Of a DNA stretch of 64,000 bases, positions 50,950-60,168 are shown piece by piece. The notes under the pieces are model-generated. The model was not told the origin of the DNA, did not search any database, and saw nothing but the letters and a program-made list of their open reading frames with translations. Position numbers and translations under genes: made by a program. Within the stretch, counting starts at the first letter, position 1; the number at the start of each line of letters is the position of its first letter. The stretch is from Bradyrhizobium sp. RP6 (GTDB lineage: Bacteria > Pseudomonadota > Alphaproteobacteria > Rhizobiales > Xanthobacteraceae), in NCBI RefSeq assembly GCF_003837805.1, contig NZ_RQIT01000002.1, positions 558,001 through 622,000 of the forward strand, given 5' to 3'.

Positions 50950-51534
50950 GTGGGTCTGCTGGTCATGATCCTGGGGCTTGCGCTGTTTTTTGCGGCGCAT
51001 GTGTTCACCACCAAACGCGAGATGCGCGCCGAGGCGATCGCAAGGCTCGGCGAGGGATCCTACAAGATCCTCTATTCGCTCATCTCGCTGGCGGGGCTCG
51101 CGATGATCATCTGGGGCTATGCCCACTATCGCGCCACGGGCTGGATCGACGTCTGGTATCCGCCGAAGGCCATGAAGCACATTACGCTCGCATTGATGCT
51201 GCCGGCGGTCATCCTGGTGGTGGCCTCTTACTTGCGCGGCCGCATCTATGCGACCTTGAAGCATCCGATGCTGGCGGGCATCAAGCTGTGGGCCGCCGCG
51301 CACCTGCTCGCCAACGGCGATCTCGGCTCGATCATCCTGTTCGGCTCGTTCCTGGGCTGGGCGGTGTATGACCGTATTTCGCTCAAGCATCGCACCGACG
51401 CCGGCGGCCCGCCGATTCCGGTCGGCGGCATCACCAACGATCTGATCGCAGTTGCGGTCGGCATCGTCGCCTATTTGGCGCTTGCGTTCGCGTTCCATCC
51501 GGTCGTGATCGGTGTTCCCGTCATCGGTGTCTAG
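50950..51534 (+). CDS. NnrU family membrane protein
   Basis: A 194-residue protein with about six membrane helices, matching the NnrU family: ILGLALFFAAHVFTTKREMR (about residues 7-26), ARLGEGSYKILYSLISLAGL and HPMLAGIKLWAAAHLLANGDLGS. NnrU was described near denitrification genes in Rhodobacter, but homologues such as this one occur without them, and the function is not settled. GTG start at 50950 after GGGGAGA. Confidence 0.85.
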   Translation: MGLLVMILGLALFFAAHVFTTKREMRAEAIARLGEGSYKILYSLISLAGLAMIIWGYAHYRATGWIDVWYPPKAMKHITLALMLPAVILVVASYLRGRIYATLKHPMLAGIKLWAAAHLLANGDLGSIILFGSFLGWAVYDRISLKHRTDAGGPPIPVGGITNDLIAVAVGIVAYLALAFAFHPVVIGVPVIGV

Positions 51535-51606
51535 CCGGTCAGCACAAGACGAGACCCGGATGTCCATGCGCGGAAGCTGGTAAGAGCAACAAGCAGAGGG
51601 CCTTCG

Positions 51607-53199
51607 ATGGATTGGTCGCATTCGCAGATCCCGCCGATGCGGTATGAAGCGCGCTTTGGCGATCGGGTCGTGCCCGCCTTCCGGGATCGGCCGGCGAGCC
51701 TGTGGGCGATGATCGCGGAAGCCTGCGCCCGCAACGCCAGCGGTGAAGCGCTGATCGCGGGGAATGTCCGCCTGAACTGGCAGCAGGCCGTGGAGCAGGC
51801 CGCACGGATTGCAGCGGGATTTCGCAAGCTCGGATTGCGGCGCGGCGATCGTGTCGCGATCCTGCTCGGCAACCGCATCGAATTTCCCCTGCTGCTATTC
51901 GCCGCTGCGCATGAGGGCCTGGTGACGGTGCTGCTCAGCACCCGCCAGCAGAAGCCGGAGATCGCCTATGTGCTGGCCGATTGCGGCGCAAAGATCCTGA
52001 TCCACGAGGCCTCGCTCGCCGAGCGGCTGCCGGATGCGCAGGATGTGCCCGATGTCATCCATCGCATCGCCGTCGACGAGGATCCGGCTCGGTCGCGTTT
52101 CGCCGTGCTCGCCGACAACCCCCCGGCGCCGGCGCCGGTCGAGACGAGCGAGGAGGACACCGCGATGATCCTCTACACCTCGGGGACGACAGGCAAGCCG
52201 AAGGGCGCGATGCTGGCCCATTGCAACATCGTTCATTCCTCGATGGTGTTCGTGTCCTGCCTGCAGTTGACGGACGTCGACCGTTCGATCGCCGCGGTGC
52301 CGCTCGGCCATGTCACCGGCGTCGTCGCCAACATCACGACAATGATCCGCTGCGGCGGCGCGCTGATCATCATGCCAGAATTCAAGGCGGCCGATTACCT
52401 CAAGCTCGCCGCACGCGAGCGCGTCACCTACACGGTGATGGTGCCGGCGATGTACAATCTCTGCCTGCTCCAGCCCGATTTCGACAGCTATGATCTGTCG
52501 AGCTGGCGCATCGGCGGCTTTGGCGGCGCGCCGATGCCGGTCGCGACCATCGAGAAGCTCAAGGCGAAGATTCCCGGCCTGAAGCTGATGAACTGCTACG
52601 GCGCGACCGAGACGACGTCGCCGTCGACGATCATGCCGGGCGAATTGACGGCGAGCCACATCGACAGCGTCGGCCTGCCGTGTCCGGGCGCGCGCATCAT
52701 TGCCATGGGACCGGACGGGCGGGAGCTTCCTCCTGGCGAGATCGGCGAGCTCTGGATCCAGAGCGCCTCCGTCATCCAAGGCTACTGGAATAACCCCAAA
52801 GCCACGGCCGAAAGCTTCACCAGCGGGTTCTGGCACTCGGGCGATCTCGGCTCGGTCGACGGGGAGGGGTTTGTCCGCGTGTTCGACCGGCAGAAGGACA
52901 TGATCAACCGTGGCGGCCTGAAGATCTATTCGGCCGAGGTCGAATCCGTGCTGGCGGGGCATCCCGCCGTGGTCGAGAGCGCGATCATTGCGAAGGCGTG
53001 CCCCGTGTTGGGCGAGCGCGTCCACGCCGTGGTGGTGACACGCACGCCGGTGGCCGACACCGACTTGCGGGCTTGGTGCGCGGAGCGGCTGTCCGACTAC
53101 AAGGTTCCCGAGACCTTGGCGATCACGGCCGAGCCGCTGCCGCGCAACGCCAATGGCAAAGTGCTGAAACGGCAGCTGCGGGAGCTGCTCGGAAGCTGA
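51607..53199 (+). CDS. AMP-binding acyl-CoA synthetase/ligase
   Basis: A 530-residue ANL-superfamily ligase that activates a carboxylic acid as its acyl-adenylate and CoA thioester. Core motifs are ILYTSGTTGKPKGAM (about residues 190-204), the adenine-binding NCYGATETTS (about 331-340), WHSGDLG (about 413), the hinge GGLKIYSAEVE and the catalytic lysine in PRNANGKVLKR near the C-terminus. The chain length or aromatic specificity cannot be inferred. It stands alone after nnrU. Confidence 0.9.
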   Translation: MDWSHSQIPPMRYEARFGDRVVPAFRDRPASLWAMIAEACARNASGEALIAGNVRLNWQQAVEQAARIAAGFRKLGLRRGDRVAILLGNRIEFPLLLFAAAHEGLVTVLLSTRQQKPEIAYVLADCGAKILIHEASLAERLPDAQDVPDVIHRIAVDEDPARSRFAVLADNPPAPAPVETSEEDTAMILYTSGTTGKPKGAMLAHCNIVHSSMVFVSCLQLTDVDRSIAAVPLGHVTGVVANITTMIRCGGALIIMPEFKAADYLKLAARERVTYTVMVPAMYNLCLLQPDFDSYDLSSWRIGGFGGAPMPVATIEKLKAKIPGLKLMNCYGATETTSPSTIMPGELTASHIDSVGLPCPGARIIAMGPDGRELPPGEIGELWIQSASVIQGYWNNPKATAESFTSGFWHSGDLGSVDGEGFVRVFDRQKDMINRGGLKIYSAEVESVLAGHPAVVESAIIAKACPVLGERVHAVVVTRTPVADTDLRAWCAERLSDYKVPETLAITAEPLPRNANGKVLKRQLRELLGS

Positions 53200-53365
53200 G
53201 CCGGACGGGGTTCTCCGGGCCTGCCCCGGGTGGTTAACGCCTTGATCGGCCTCGCTTTGCCTTGCCACCGCCATATCGTTAGGGTACCCCGCGGCCACGT
53301 GGGGACGGGATTCCTGACGCGAACGCTTTGGCGCGCGCACCCGGACGGGCATGGGATTAAGATAA

Positions 53366-54019
53366 GTGTCTGAATTATTTAACGAAGTCGACGAGGAAGT
53401 ACGTCGCGAACAGCTCAAGAAGCTGTGGGACAAGTATTCGATCTACTTCATCGCCCTGATGGTGCTGGTCGTGGCCGCCGTCGGTGGCTGGCGCGGCTAC
53501 CAATATCTGGAGGCCAAGAAGGCCGCTGAGGCCGGCGCCGCCTTCGAGAAGGCCGTCGAGCTGTCCGAGCAGAACAAGCACGCCGACGCCGAGAAGGCCT
53601 TCACCGAGCTCGCCGCCAAGGCTCCGTCGGGCTATCGAACCCTGGCGCGGCTGCGCGCTGCCGCCGAGGCCGCGAGCCGCGATCCCAAGGCCGCCGCGAA
53701 GATGTATGACGACATTGCCGCCGACCGCAGCATTGGCGGTGAGTGGCAGGATCTGGCGAAGATCCGCGCCGCCGGCCTGCTGCTCGACAGCGCCAGCTAC
53801 GCCGACATGCAGCAGCGGCTGGAGCCCTCCGCCGCACCGAAATCGACCTTCCGCCACAGCGCCCGCGAGATGCTGGCATTGTCGGCCTGGCGCAACAACG
53901 ACATGACCGCAGCCCGCAAATGGCTCGACGCGATTGACGGAGACGGCGAAACGCCGCCCGGCCTGCGCTCGCGTGCCGAGGCGCTCCAGGCTCTGCTGCC
54001 GCCCGTCGCCAAGAGCTGA
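53366..54019 (+). CDS. YfgM-like tetratricopeptide membrane protein
   Basis: A 217-residue protein with a short cytoplasmic N-terminus (SELFNEVDEEVRREQLKKLWDKY), one membrane helix (about residues 27-46) and a periplasmic TPR-like helical domain. This matches the YfgM/TPR_21 family, an ancillary SecYEG-associated chaperone in E. coli. GTG start at 53366. It is the first gene of the YfgM-lipoprotein-Der string, which mirrors the yfgM-bamB-der order in other Proteobacteria. Confidence 0.85.
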   Translation: MSELFNEVDEEVRREQLKKLWDKYSIYFIALMVLVVAAVGGWRGYQYLEAKKAAEAGAAFEKAVELSEQNKHADAEKAFTELAAKAPSGYRTLARLRAAAEAASRDPKAAAKMYDDIAADRSIGGEWQDLAKIRAAGLLLDSASYADMQQRLEPSAAPKSTFRHSAREMLALSAWRNNDMTAARKWLDAIDGDGETPPGLRSRAEALQALLPPVAKS

Positions 54020-54065
54020 GCAAGAACAGCTGACGACGGCCCTCTGACTTGAGACGAGACACAAG

Positions 54066-54605
54066 ATGCGCCGCACGCCACGCTTGATCGCAGCCGCCGT
54101 CCTCATCGCCTTCACCGGCGTGCTGGGCGGCTGCTCCAGCTTCGATCCAAGCGACATGCTCGACTTCCTCGACACCAAGAAGAAGCTGCCGGGCGACCGC
54201 AAGCCGGTGTTCCCGGAGGGCGTGCCGGGCCTCGAGCAGGGCGTGCCGAAGGAGCTGTACAAGGGCGCGCAGCAGCAGCCCGATCCGAACGCGCCTGCCG
54301 TCGCAGCTTTGCCTGCGGAGCCGCCACCGGAGCCGGCCAAGCCGGCGAAGGGCGCCAAGGCCGCGAAATCGCGACAGCCGGTCGCCGCCGCGCCGGCCGA
54401 AGCGCCGGCCGGTGAGGTCGACGGCGAAGCCCAGCCCGAGGCCGCGCCGGCCGCTCCGCCGCCCAAGCACAAGATCGTCCGCAGGCGCACCACCGCGCCG
54501 CCGCCGGACCAGCCCGTCCAGCAGGCGCAGCCCGCCCAGCCCGCGCAGCAGCAAACCCAGAGCGCCTTCCCGGCGCCGCTGCCGAGCGGCAGCTTCTCGC
54601 GCTGA
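54066..54605 (+). CDS. Short proline/alanine-rich lipoprotein at the BamB position
   Basis: A 179-residue lipoprotein. The signal peptide ends in the lipobox LGGC (Cys at about residue 23), followed by SSFDPSDMLDFLDTKKKLPGDRKPVFPEGVPG, which resembles the N-terminus of alphaproteobacterial BamB-like proteins. The rest is low-complexity Pro/Ala/Gln, with no PQQ beta-propeller repeats. It lies exactly where bamB is found between yfgM and der in many genomes. It is probably outer-membrane anchored, but a BamB function is doubtful without the propeller. Confidence 0.75.
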   Translation: MRRTPRLIAAAVLIAFTGVLGGCSSFDPSDMLDFLDTKKKLPGDRKPVFPEGVPGLEQGVPKELYKGAQQQPDPNAPAVAALPAEPPPEPAKPAKGAKAAKSRQPVAAAPAEAPAGEVDGEAQPEAAPAAPPPKHKIVRRRTTAPPPDQPVQQAQPAQPAQQQTQSAFPAPLPSGSFSR

Positions 54606-54655
54606 TATTTCCCATTGCATTGACAGGCGCAGCCTCGGCAGCGCACGAATGACCG

Positions 54656-56038
54656 ATGTCCTTCACGATCGCCATCATCGGCCGGCCCAATGTCGGCAAA
54701 TCGACGCTGTTCAACCGCCTGGTCGGACAGAAGCTCGCGCTGGTCGATGACCTGCCGGGCGTCACCCGCGACCGCCGCGAAGGCGAGGCCAGGCTCGGCG
54801 ACCTCCAGTTCACGATCATCGATACCGCCGGCCTCGACCAGGGCGCCAGGGGCTCGCTGACCGCGCGCATGCAGGAGCAGACCGAGACTGCGATCGCGCA
54901 GGCCGACGCGCTGTTCTTCGTCATCGATGCCCGCATCGGCCTCACGCCCACCGATCGCGCCTTCGCCGATTTCGCCCGCAAGGCCAACAAGCCGGTGCTG
55001 CTGATCGCCAACAAGAGCGAGGGCAAGCATGGCGATGCCGGCGCGATGGAGGCCTTTGCGCTCGGCCTCGGCGATCCCATCCAGATATCCGCCGAGCATG
55101 GCGAGGGCATGGGCGAGCTCTATGACGCACTGGCCAAGCTGATGCCGGAGCCCGTCGACGAGGACGAGGGCGAGGAGGATGCGCCGCTCTCGGAGGAGGA
55201 GGCCGCGACGCGTCCGATCCGGGTTGCCATCGTCGGCCGGCCCAACGCCGGCAAATCGACGCTGATCAATCATCTGCTCGGCGAGGAGCGTCTGCTGACC
55301 AGCCCGGAGGCCGGCACCACGCGCGATTCCATCGCAGTCGAGATCCACTGGAAGGGCCGCGATTTTCGCGTCTTCGACACGGCAGGCCTGCGTCGACGCT
55401 CGCGGATCGAGGAGAAACTGGAGAAGCTTTCGGTCGCGGACGCGTTGCGCGCGGTGCGCTTTGCCGAGGTCGTCGTGCTGATGATGGACACGCAGAACCG
55501 CTTCGAGGAGCAGGACCTGCGCATCGCCGATCTGATCGAGCGCGAGGGAAGGGCGGTCGTGCTCGCCGTCAACAAATGGGACCTGATGGAGACCAAGGGG
55601 GGCGGCGCGATCTCGGGCCTGCGCCGCGATGCCGACCATTGGCTGCCGCAGCTCAAGGGCGTGCCTATCGTCGCCGTCTCAGGCCTGATGGGCGAGGGCA
55701 TCGACCGCCTGATGCAGGCGATCCAGGACGCCTACGCGGTCTGGAACAGGCGCGTGCCGACGGCCGCGCTCAATCGCTGGTTCGAGCAGGCGATCCAGGC
55801 CAATCCGCCGCCGGCGGTGTCCGGCCGCAGGCTGAAGCTGAACTACATCACCCAGAACAAGGCGCGCCCGCCGAGCTTCGTGCTGTTCTGCTCGCGTGCG
55901 GACGTGGTGCCGCAATCCTACTTGCGCTATCTCACCAACTCCATGCGCGAGACCTTCGAGCTGCCGGGCACGCCGGTGCGTATCACTCTTCGCGAGAAGG
56001 CCAATCCTTTCGCGCACAAGCGCAAGCGGCCGTCGTGA
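54656..56038 (+). CDS. der: Ribosome biogenesis GTPase Der
   Basis: A 460-residue protein with two tandem GTPase domains, the hallmark of Der (EngA). First G1 is GRPNVGKST (about residues 8-16) and second G1 GRPNAGKST (about 195-203), with NKSE and NKWD as the respective G4 motifs. A C-terminal KH-like domain begins near residue 355 ([15 protein letters not shown]). It is needed for 50S subunit maturation. The basic tail HKRKRPS is typical. Confidence 0.95.
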   Translation: MSFTIAIIGRPNVGKSTLFNRLVGQKLALVDDLPGVTRDRREGEARLGDLQFTIIDTAGLDQGARGSLTARMQEQTETAIAQADALFFVIDARIGLTPTDRAFADFARKANKPVLLIANKSEGKHGDAGAMEAFALGLGDPIQISAEHGEGMGELYDALAKLMPEPVDEDEGEEDAPLSEEEAATRPIRVAIVGRPNAGKSTLINHLLGEERLLTSPEAGTTRDSIAVEIHWKGRDFRVFDTAGLRRRSRIEEKLEKLSVADALRAVRFAEVVVLMMDTQNRFEEQDLRIADLIEREGRAVVLAVNKWDLMETKGGGAISGLRRDADHWLPQLKGVPIVAVSGLMGEGIDRLMQAIQDAYAVWNRRVPTAALNRWFEQAIQANPPPAVSGRRLKLNYITQNKARPPSFVLFCSRADVVPQSYLRYLTNSMRETFELPGTPVRITLREKANPFAHKRKRPS

Positions 56039-56124
56039 GCGACGGCTCCGGCGAGGCGACAGCGCAGGGCGCTGCGCCAGTCCGGCGCGATCGCTGGCGG
56101 CGACGAAGACAGTCCGAAACGCCA

Positions 56125-56147
56125 ATGCCCGGGACGAGCCCGGGCAT
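56125..56147. terminator. Hairpin between convergent der and binding-protein genes
   Basis: ATGCCCGGG-ACGAG-CCCGGGCAT, with 9-bp perfect arms, lies between two convergent stops. There is no U-run, so it could be a Rho-assisted end or part of a dispersed repeat. Confidence 0.45.
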
Positions 56148-56179
56148 GATCTGTGTGACGTCGCGTAACCGCTACGCGG

Positions 56180-57406
56180 TCACTTCTTCACCAGCGGGCA
56201 GTCGCTGTCCTTGAGCGGCTTGGCTGCGTCTTCAGGCGCGATGGTGGCGACCAGCTTGTAATAGTCCCACGGGCCCTTCGACTCCTCGGGCTTCTTCACC
56301 TCGAACAGATAGGCCGGGATGAGGCGGCGGCCGTCGGCGCGCAGCGGTCCGTTGCCGAACAGCGGATCGTCAGTCGGCAGCTCCTTCATCTTGGCGACGA
56401 CCTTGGCGCCGTCATGGGGATTGCCCCCGAGCGCTTCCATCGCCTTGAGATAATGCAGCACCATCGCGTAATTGCCGGCCTGGGTCATCGAGGGCATCGC
56501 GTTCTTGCTGGCCAGCGCCGAGAAGCGCTTGGACCATTCGCGGGTCTTGTCGTTCAGGTCCCAGTAGAACGATTCAGTGAAGGTCAGGCCCTGCGCGGTC
56601 TTGAGGCCCAGCGAGTGCACGTCGTTGATGAACAGCAGCAGCGCGGCGAGCTTCTGGCCACCCTGGACGATGCCGAACTCGGCGGCCTGCTTGATGGCGT
56701 TGGTGGTGTCGCCGCCGGCATTGGCGAGGCCGATGATCTTGGCTTTCGACGATTGCGCCTGAAGCAGGAAGGAGGAGAAGTCCGCGGTGTTGAGCGGGTG
56801 CTTGACGCCACCGAGCAGCTTGCCGCCGTTGGCGGTGACCACGGCGCTGGTGTCGCGCTCCAGGGCGTGACCGAACGCGTAGTCGGCGGTCAGGAAGAAC
56901 CAGCTGTCGCCGCCGGCCTTGGTCAGCGCCTTGCCGGTGCCGTTGGCCAGCATGTAGGTGTCGTAGGTATAGGAGATGGTGTTGGGCGTGCAGGCCTTGC
57001 CGGTGAGGTCTGCCGTGGCCGCGCCCGAATTGAGCAGCACCGCGTTCTTCTCCTTGACGAGATTGCTCACCGCGAGCGCTACGCCCGAGCTCGGCGTGTC
57101 CGCAATCGCGTCGACCTTCTCGTTGTCGATCCACTGCCGGGCGATATTGACGCCGACGTCAGGCTTGTTCTGGTGATCTCCGCTCAAAACCTCAATCTTC
57201 CAGCCCTTCTTGAGCAGGCCGGAATCCTCGACCGCCATCTTGATCGCGACCACGGAGTTCGGGCCGCCGATATCGGCATAAAGGCTCGACATGTCGTTGA
57301 GCACGCCAATCTTGACCGTCTTGTCCTGGGCGAAGGCGGATGTGGCAAAGCTGAAGGCGACACAGGCCAGAAGGGCCGCGGAGCGGCGCGCGAACGTCGT
57401 CGTCAT
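56180..57406 (-). CDS. Orphan periplasmic amino-acid binding protein (LivK-like)
   Basis: A 408-residue type 1 binding protein with a signal peptide (ACVAFSFATSAFAQ) and mature start DKTVKIGVLNDMSSLYADIGG. It is a close paralogue of the binding protein at 42959-44182 along its whole length. No permease or ATPase gene is adjacent, so it probably feeds the Liv transporter encoded 12 kb away or another unlinked one. An upstream inverted repeat at 57513-57539 may be regulatory. Confidence 0.9.
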   Translation of the reverse strand: MTTTFARRSAALLACVAFSFATSAFAQDKTVKIGVLNDMSSLYADIGGPNSVVAIKMAVEDSGLLKKGWKIEVLSGDHQNKPDVGVNIARQWIDNEKVDAIADTPSSGVALAVSNLVKEKNAVLLNSGAATADLTGKACTPNTISYTYDTYMLANGTGKALTKAGGDSWFFLTADYAFGHALERDTSAVVTANGGKLLGGVKHPLNTADFSSFLLQAQSSKAKIIGLANAGGDTTNAIKQAAEFGIVQGGQKLAALLLFINDVHSLGLKTAQGLTFTESFYWDLNDKTREWSKRFSALASKNAMPSMTQAGNYAMVLHYLKAMEALGGNPHDGAKVVAKMKELPTDDPLFGNGPLRADGRRLIPAYLFEVKKPEESKGPWDYYKLVATIAPEDAAKPLKDSDCPLVKK

Positions 57407-57512
57407 AAAAGGTTTCCTCCATTGTCAAATATGCGGACGGCTCTCTTGCGGAGCCTTGTTCCGGCTGATGGCTCTAGCCTGTCCCACGGCCGGCGGCAAT
57501 GCGCCTAAAGCT

Positions 57513-57539
57513 GGATGACGCTGCGTCGTAGCGTCATCC
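57513..57539. other. Perfect 10-bp inverted repeat in the 57407-57744 gap
   Basis: GGATGACGCT-N7-AGCGTCATCC, 107 bp upstream of the orphan binding-protein start. There is no U-run. It is either an operator or a stable hairpin. The rest of the gap to 57744 shows nothing I recognise. Confidence 0.5.
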
Positions 57540-57744
57540 GTCGGTTAACCTTCGGGCAAAATGCGTTGAGACGCTATTTGAGCGCGCTGATGTCAGCTTG
57601 AATTTCCGGATGTGCTTTCCGATATCGGCCTCGGCGGTATAGTCGTTACCCTTGGCATCGATCGCCGTGCCCGATGTGACCGAACTGCCGACGTTGCTGC
57701 CGCCTAAGCGCGGGCCATCAATCGTGGGGAGGCAATCGGGTCAA

Positions 57745-58485
57745 TCAGGCCGGCGCGCGGAAGCTCATCACGGTGCGGGTCTTGTAGTCGTAGAACTTGC
57801 CGGTCTCGGTCCAGCCAGGCCCACACATCGGCACGATGAATTCGGCGACCTGCTCGGGCGTGTCGAGCGTCGCCGGATCCTCGCCCGGCATCAGCGTCGC
57901 GCGCATGCGCGTGCGGACCGGGCCGGGATTGAGCAAATTGACTCGCAGCTTCGTATTCGCCGTCTCCTGCGCCCAGGCGCGGGCCAGCGTTTCCAGCGCG
58001 GCCTTGGACGCGGCGTAGGGGCCGACATAGGCGGTCGCCTTACTGGCGGCGCCGGAGGTGATGAACACGGCGCGCCCGGCGTCCGACTGCCTCAGCAGCG
58101 GCTCCATGCAGCGGATCAGCTGGAAGTTCGCGGAGACGTTCACCGCCATCACCTCGTTGAACGTCTTCAGCTCGATATGGCCGAGCGGCGAGGACGGGCC
58201 GAGCACGCCGGCATTGCCGACGAGGATGTCGAGCTTGCCGTAGCGCTCGTGCAGGCTGGCGCCCAGCCGCGCGATGCCGTCGGAATCGCTGAGGTTGAGC
58301 GGCACCAGCGTGGCGCTGCCGCCGTCCTTGCGGATCTCGTCGTCGAGTTCTTCCAGCCCGCCCTGCGTGCGCGCCACCGCAACGACATGCGCACCCGCCT
58401 TGGCCAGCGCCCTGGCCGTGGCGAAGCCGATGCCGCGCGAGGCGCCGGTAACGAGAGCGATGCGGTCAGCGAGGGACTTGGTCAT
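57745..58485 (-). CDS. Short-chain dehydrogenase/reductase
   Basis: A 246-residue classical SDR with the cofactor motif TGASRGIG (about residues 14-21), NAG (about 92-94) and the catalytic Ser-Tyr-Lys set in ITSGAAS...YVGPYAASKAAL (Tyr about 156, Lys about 160). The arginine-rich cofactor region suggests NADP preference. The substrate is unknown. The gene follows purF on the same strand with 131 bp between them, filled by a dispersed repeat. Confidence 0.9.
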   Translation of the reverse strand: MTKSLADRIALVTGASRGIGFATARALAKAGAHVVAVARTQGGLEELDDEIRKDGGSATLVPLNLSDSDGIARLGASLHERYGKLDILVGNAGVLGPSSPLGHIELKTFNEVMAVNVSANFQLIRCMEPLLRQSDAGRAVFITSGAASKATAYVGPYAASKAALETLARAWAQETANTKLRVNLLNPGPVRTRMRATLMPGEDPATLDTPEQVAEFIVPMCGPGWTETGKFYDYKTRTVMSFRAPA

Positions 58486-58502
58486 GGCGGGGTTTTACAG
58501 GC

Positions 58503-58610
58503 GTGGATGGCCGGGACAAGCCCCATCACGGCACCTGTCATTCCGGGATGGTGCAAAGCACCAGACCCAGGATCCCGGGTTCGGTCCTTACGGACCGCCC
58601 CGGGGTGACG
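58503..58610. repeat. Dispersed intergenic repeat (CATTCCGGGATG...CCCCGGGGTGACG)
   Basis: A block with TGGATGGCCGGGACAAGCCC, CATTCCGGGATGGTGC and ACCCAGGATCCCGGG followed by CCCCGGGGTGACG. It is a composite palindrome of the kind seen repeatedly between Bradyrhizobium genes, and it fills the purF-SDR gap. Confidence 0.6.
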
Positions 58611-58616
58611 CCTTCG

Positions 58617-60140
58617 TCAGCTCGCCTCGGCCAGCAGCGACAATTGCCGCGGTTGGGGCTCGGTCTGGGTCTGGTCGGTGAGGTGGGTCGGATAGGCGCC
58701 GGTGAAGCAATGGTCCGAGAATTTCGGATTGGCGGGGTCGCGGCCGGGCTCGCCCATGGCGCGGTACATGCCGTCGATCGACAGGAAGGCGAGCGAGTCC
58801 GCGCCGATGATCTCGCGCATCTCCTCCAGCGAATGAGTCGCCGCCAGCAGGCCGCCGCGGTCGGGTAGGTCGATGCCGTAATAGTCGGGATAGAGGATCG
58901 GGGGCGAGGCGAGGCGGAAATGGACTTCCTTGGCGCCGGCATCGCGCATCATGCGCACGATCTTCTTCGAGGTGGTGCCGCGCACCAGGGAATCGTCGAT
59001 CAGGATGATGCGCTTGCCTTCGATCGCAGCGCGGTTGGCCGAATGCTTCATGCGCACGCCGGATTCGCGAATCGCCTGCGTCGGCTGGATGAAGGTGCGG
59101 CCGACATAATGGTTGCGGATGATGCCGAGCTCGAACGGCACGCCGGAATGCTGGCTGTAGCCGACTGCGGCGGGCACGCCGGAATCCGGCACCGGCACGA
59201 CGACGTCGATCGGCACGTGGCTCTCGCGCGCGAGCTGCGCACCGAAGGCCTTGCGCACCTCGTAGACCGAACGGCCGTGGACGATGGAGTCCGGACGCGA
59301 GAAGTAGATGTATTCGAAGATGCAGGGACGCGGCGCCATCGGCGGGAACGGCTTGTGGATGTCCTGGCCGCTCTCGTCGAACACGATGACTTCGCCGGGC
59401 TCGATGTCGCGCACGAAGCGCGCGCCGATGATGTCGAGCGCGCAGGTCTCCGAGGTCAGGATCGGACAGCCGTCGAGATCGCCGAGTACGAGCGGGCGGA
59501 TGCCGCGCGGATCGCGCGCGCCGACCAGCTTCTTGTTGGTCAGCGAGACCAGCGCATAGGCGCCTTCGATCTCGCGCAGCGCGTCGATATAGCGCTCGAT
59601 GAAGCGGCTCCGCTTGGAGCGCGCGACCAGGTGCAGGATCACCTCGGTGTCGGTGGTCGACTGCATCATCGCGCCATGCCGCACCAGCTCGCGGCGCAGC
59701 GTCAGGCCGTTGGTGAGGTTGCCGTTATGGGCGACGGCGAGACCGCCGGCATTGAGCTCGGCGAACAGCGGCTGCACGTTGCGCAGGATGGTGGCGCCGG
59801 TGGTGGAATAGCGGACATGGCCGACCGCGACATTGCCGGGCAGGCGGTCGATCACCTCGCGGCGGGAAAAGGTGTCGCCGACGAGACCGAGGCGGCGTTC
59901 CGAGTGAAAGCGGCTGCCGTCGTAGGAGACGATGCCGGCGGCTTCCTGGCCGCGGTGCTGGAGGGCGTGAAGACCGAGCGCGGTGATCGCGGCCGCATCA
60001 GGGTGACCGTAGATGCCGAACACGCCGCATTCCTCGCGCAGCGTATCCCCCTCCAGATCGTCCTGAAGCTCGAGCGCGGCCGGGCCCGAACTGGCCCTGA
60101 GATCAAGATCAAACTGGGCGTCCTGGTCAGGGTGTCGCAT
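58617..60140 (-). CDS. purF: Amidophosphoribosyltransferase
   Basis: A 507-residue enzyme catalysing the first step of purine synthesis (PRPP plus glutamine to phosphoribosylamine). The Ntn nucleophile Cys38 (EECGVFGIYGHP) follows a 37-residue propeptide that must be removed. The PRPP-binding motif IILIDDSLVRGTTSKK lies at about 376-391. It lies downstream of cvpA on the same strand, the same association as in E. coli cvpA-purF. Confidence 0.96.
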   Translation of the reverse strand: MRHPDQDAQFDLDLRASSGPAALELQDDLEGDTLREECGVFGIYGHPDAAAITALGLHALQHRGQEAAGIVSYDGSRFHSERRLGLVGDTFSRREVIDRLPGNVAVGHVRYSTTGATILRNVQPLFAELNAGGLAVAHNGNLTNGLTLRRELVRHGAMMQSTTDTEVILHLVARSKRSRFIERYIDALREIEGAYALVSLTNKKLVGARDPRGIRPLVLGDLDGCPILTSETCALDIIGARFVRDIEPGEVIVFDESGQDIHKPFPPMAPRPCIFEYIYFSRPDSIVHGRSVYEVRKAFGAQLARESHVPIDVVVPVPDSGVPAAVGYSQHSGVPFELGIIRNHYVGRTFIQPTQAIRESGVRMKHSANRAAIEGKRIILIDDSLVRGTTSKKIVRMMRDAGAKEVHFRLASPPILYPDYYGIDLPDRGGLLAATHSLEEMREIIGADSLAFLSIDGMYRAMGEPGRDPANPKFSDHCFTGAYPTHLTDQTQTEPQPRQLSLLAEAS

Positions 60141-60168
60141 CTCGTCCGCGCCTTTCTTTAGGGGCCAA

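Noticed and set aside
50950..51534. Denitrification locus suggested by the NnrU protein
   Set aside because: No nor, nir or nnrS genes are in the window. NnrU homologues are widespread outside denitrification clusters.
53375..55639. 754-residue open frame on the minus strand opposite the YfgM-like, lipoprotein and der genes
   Set aside because: It is antisense to three well-supported genes, has low-complexity translation and no family resemblance. It is a high-G+C shadow frame.
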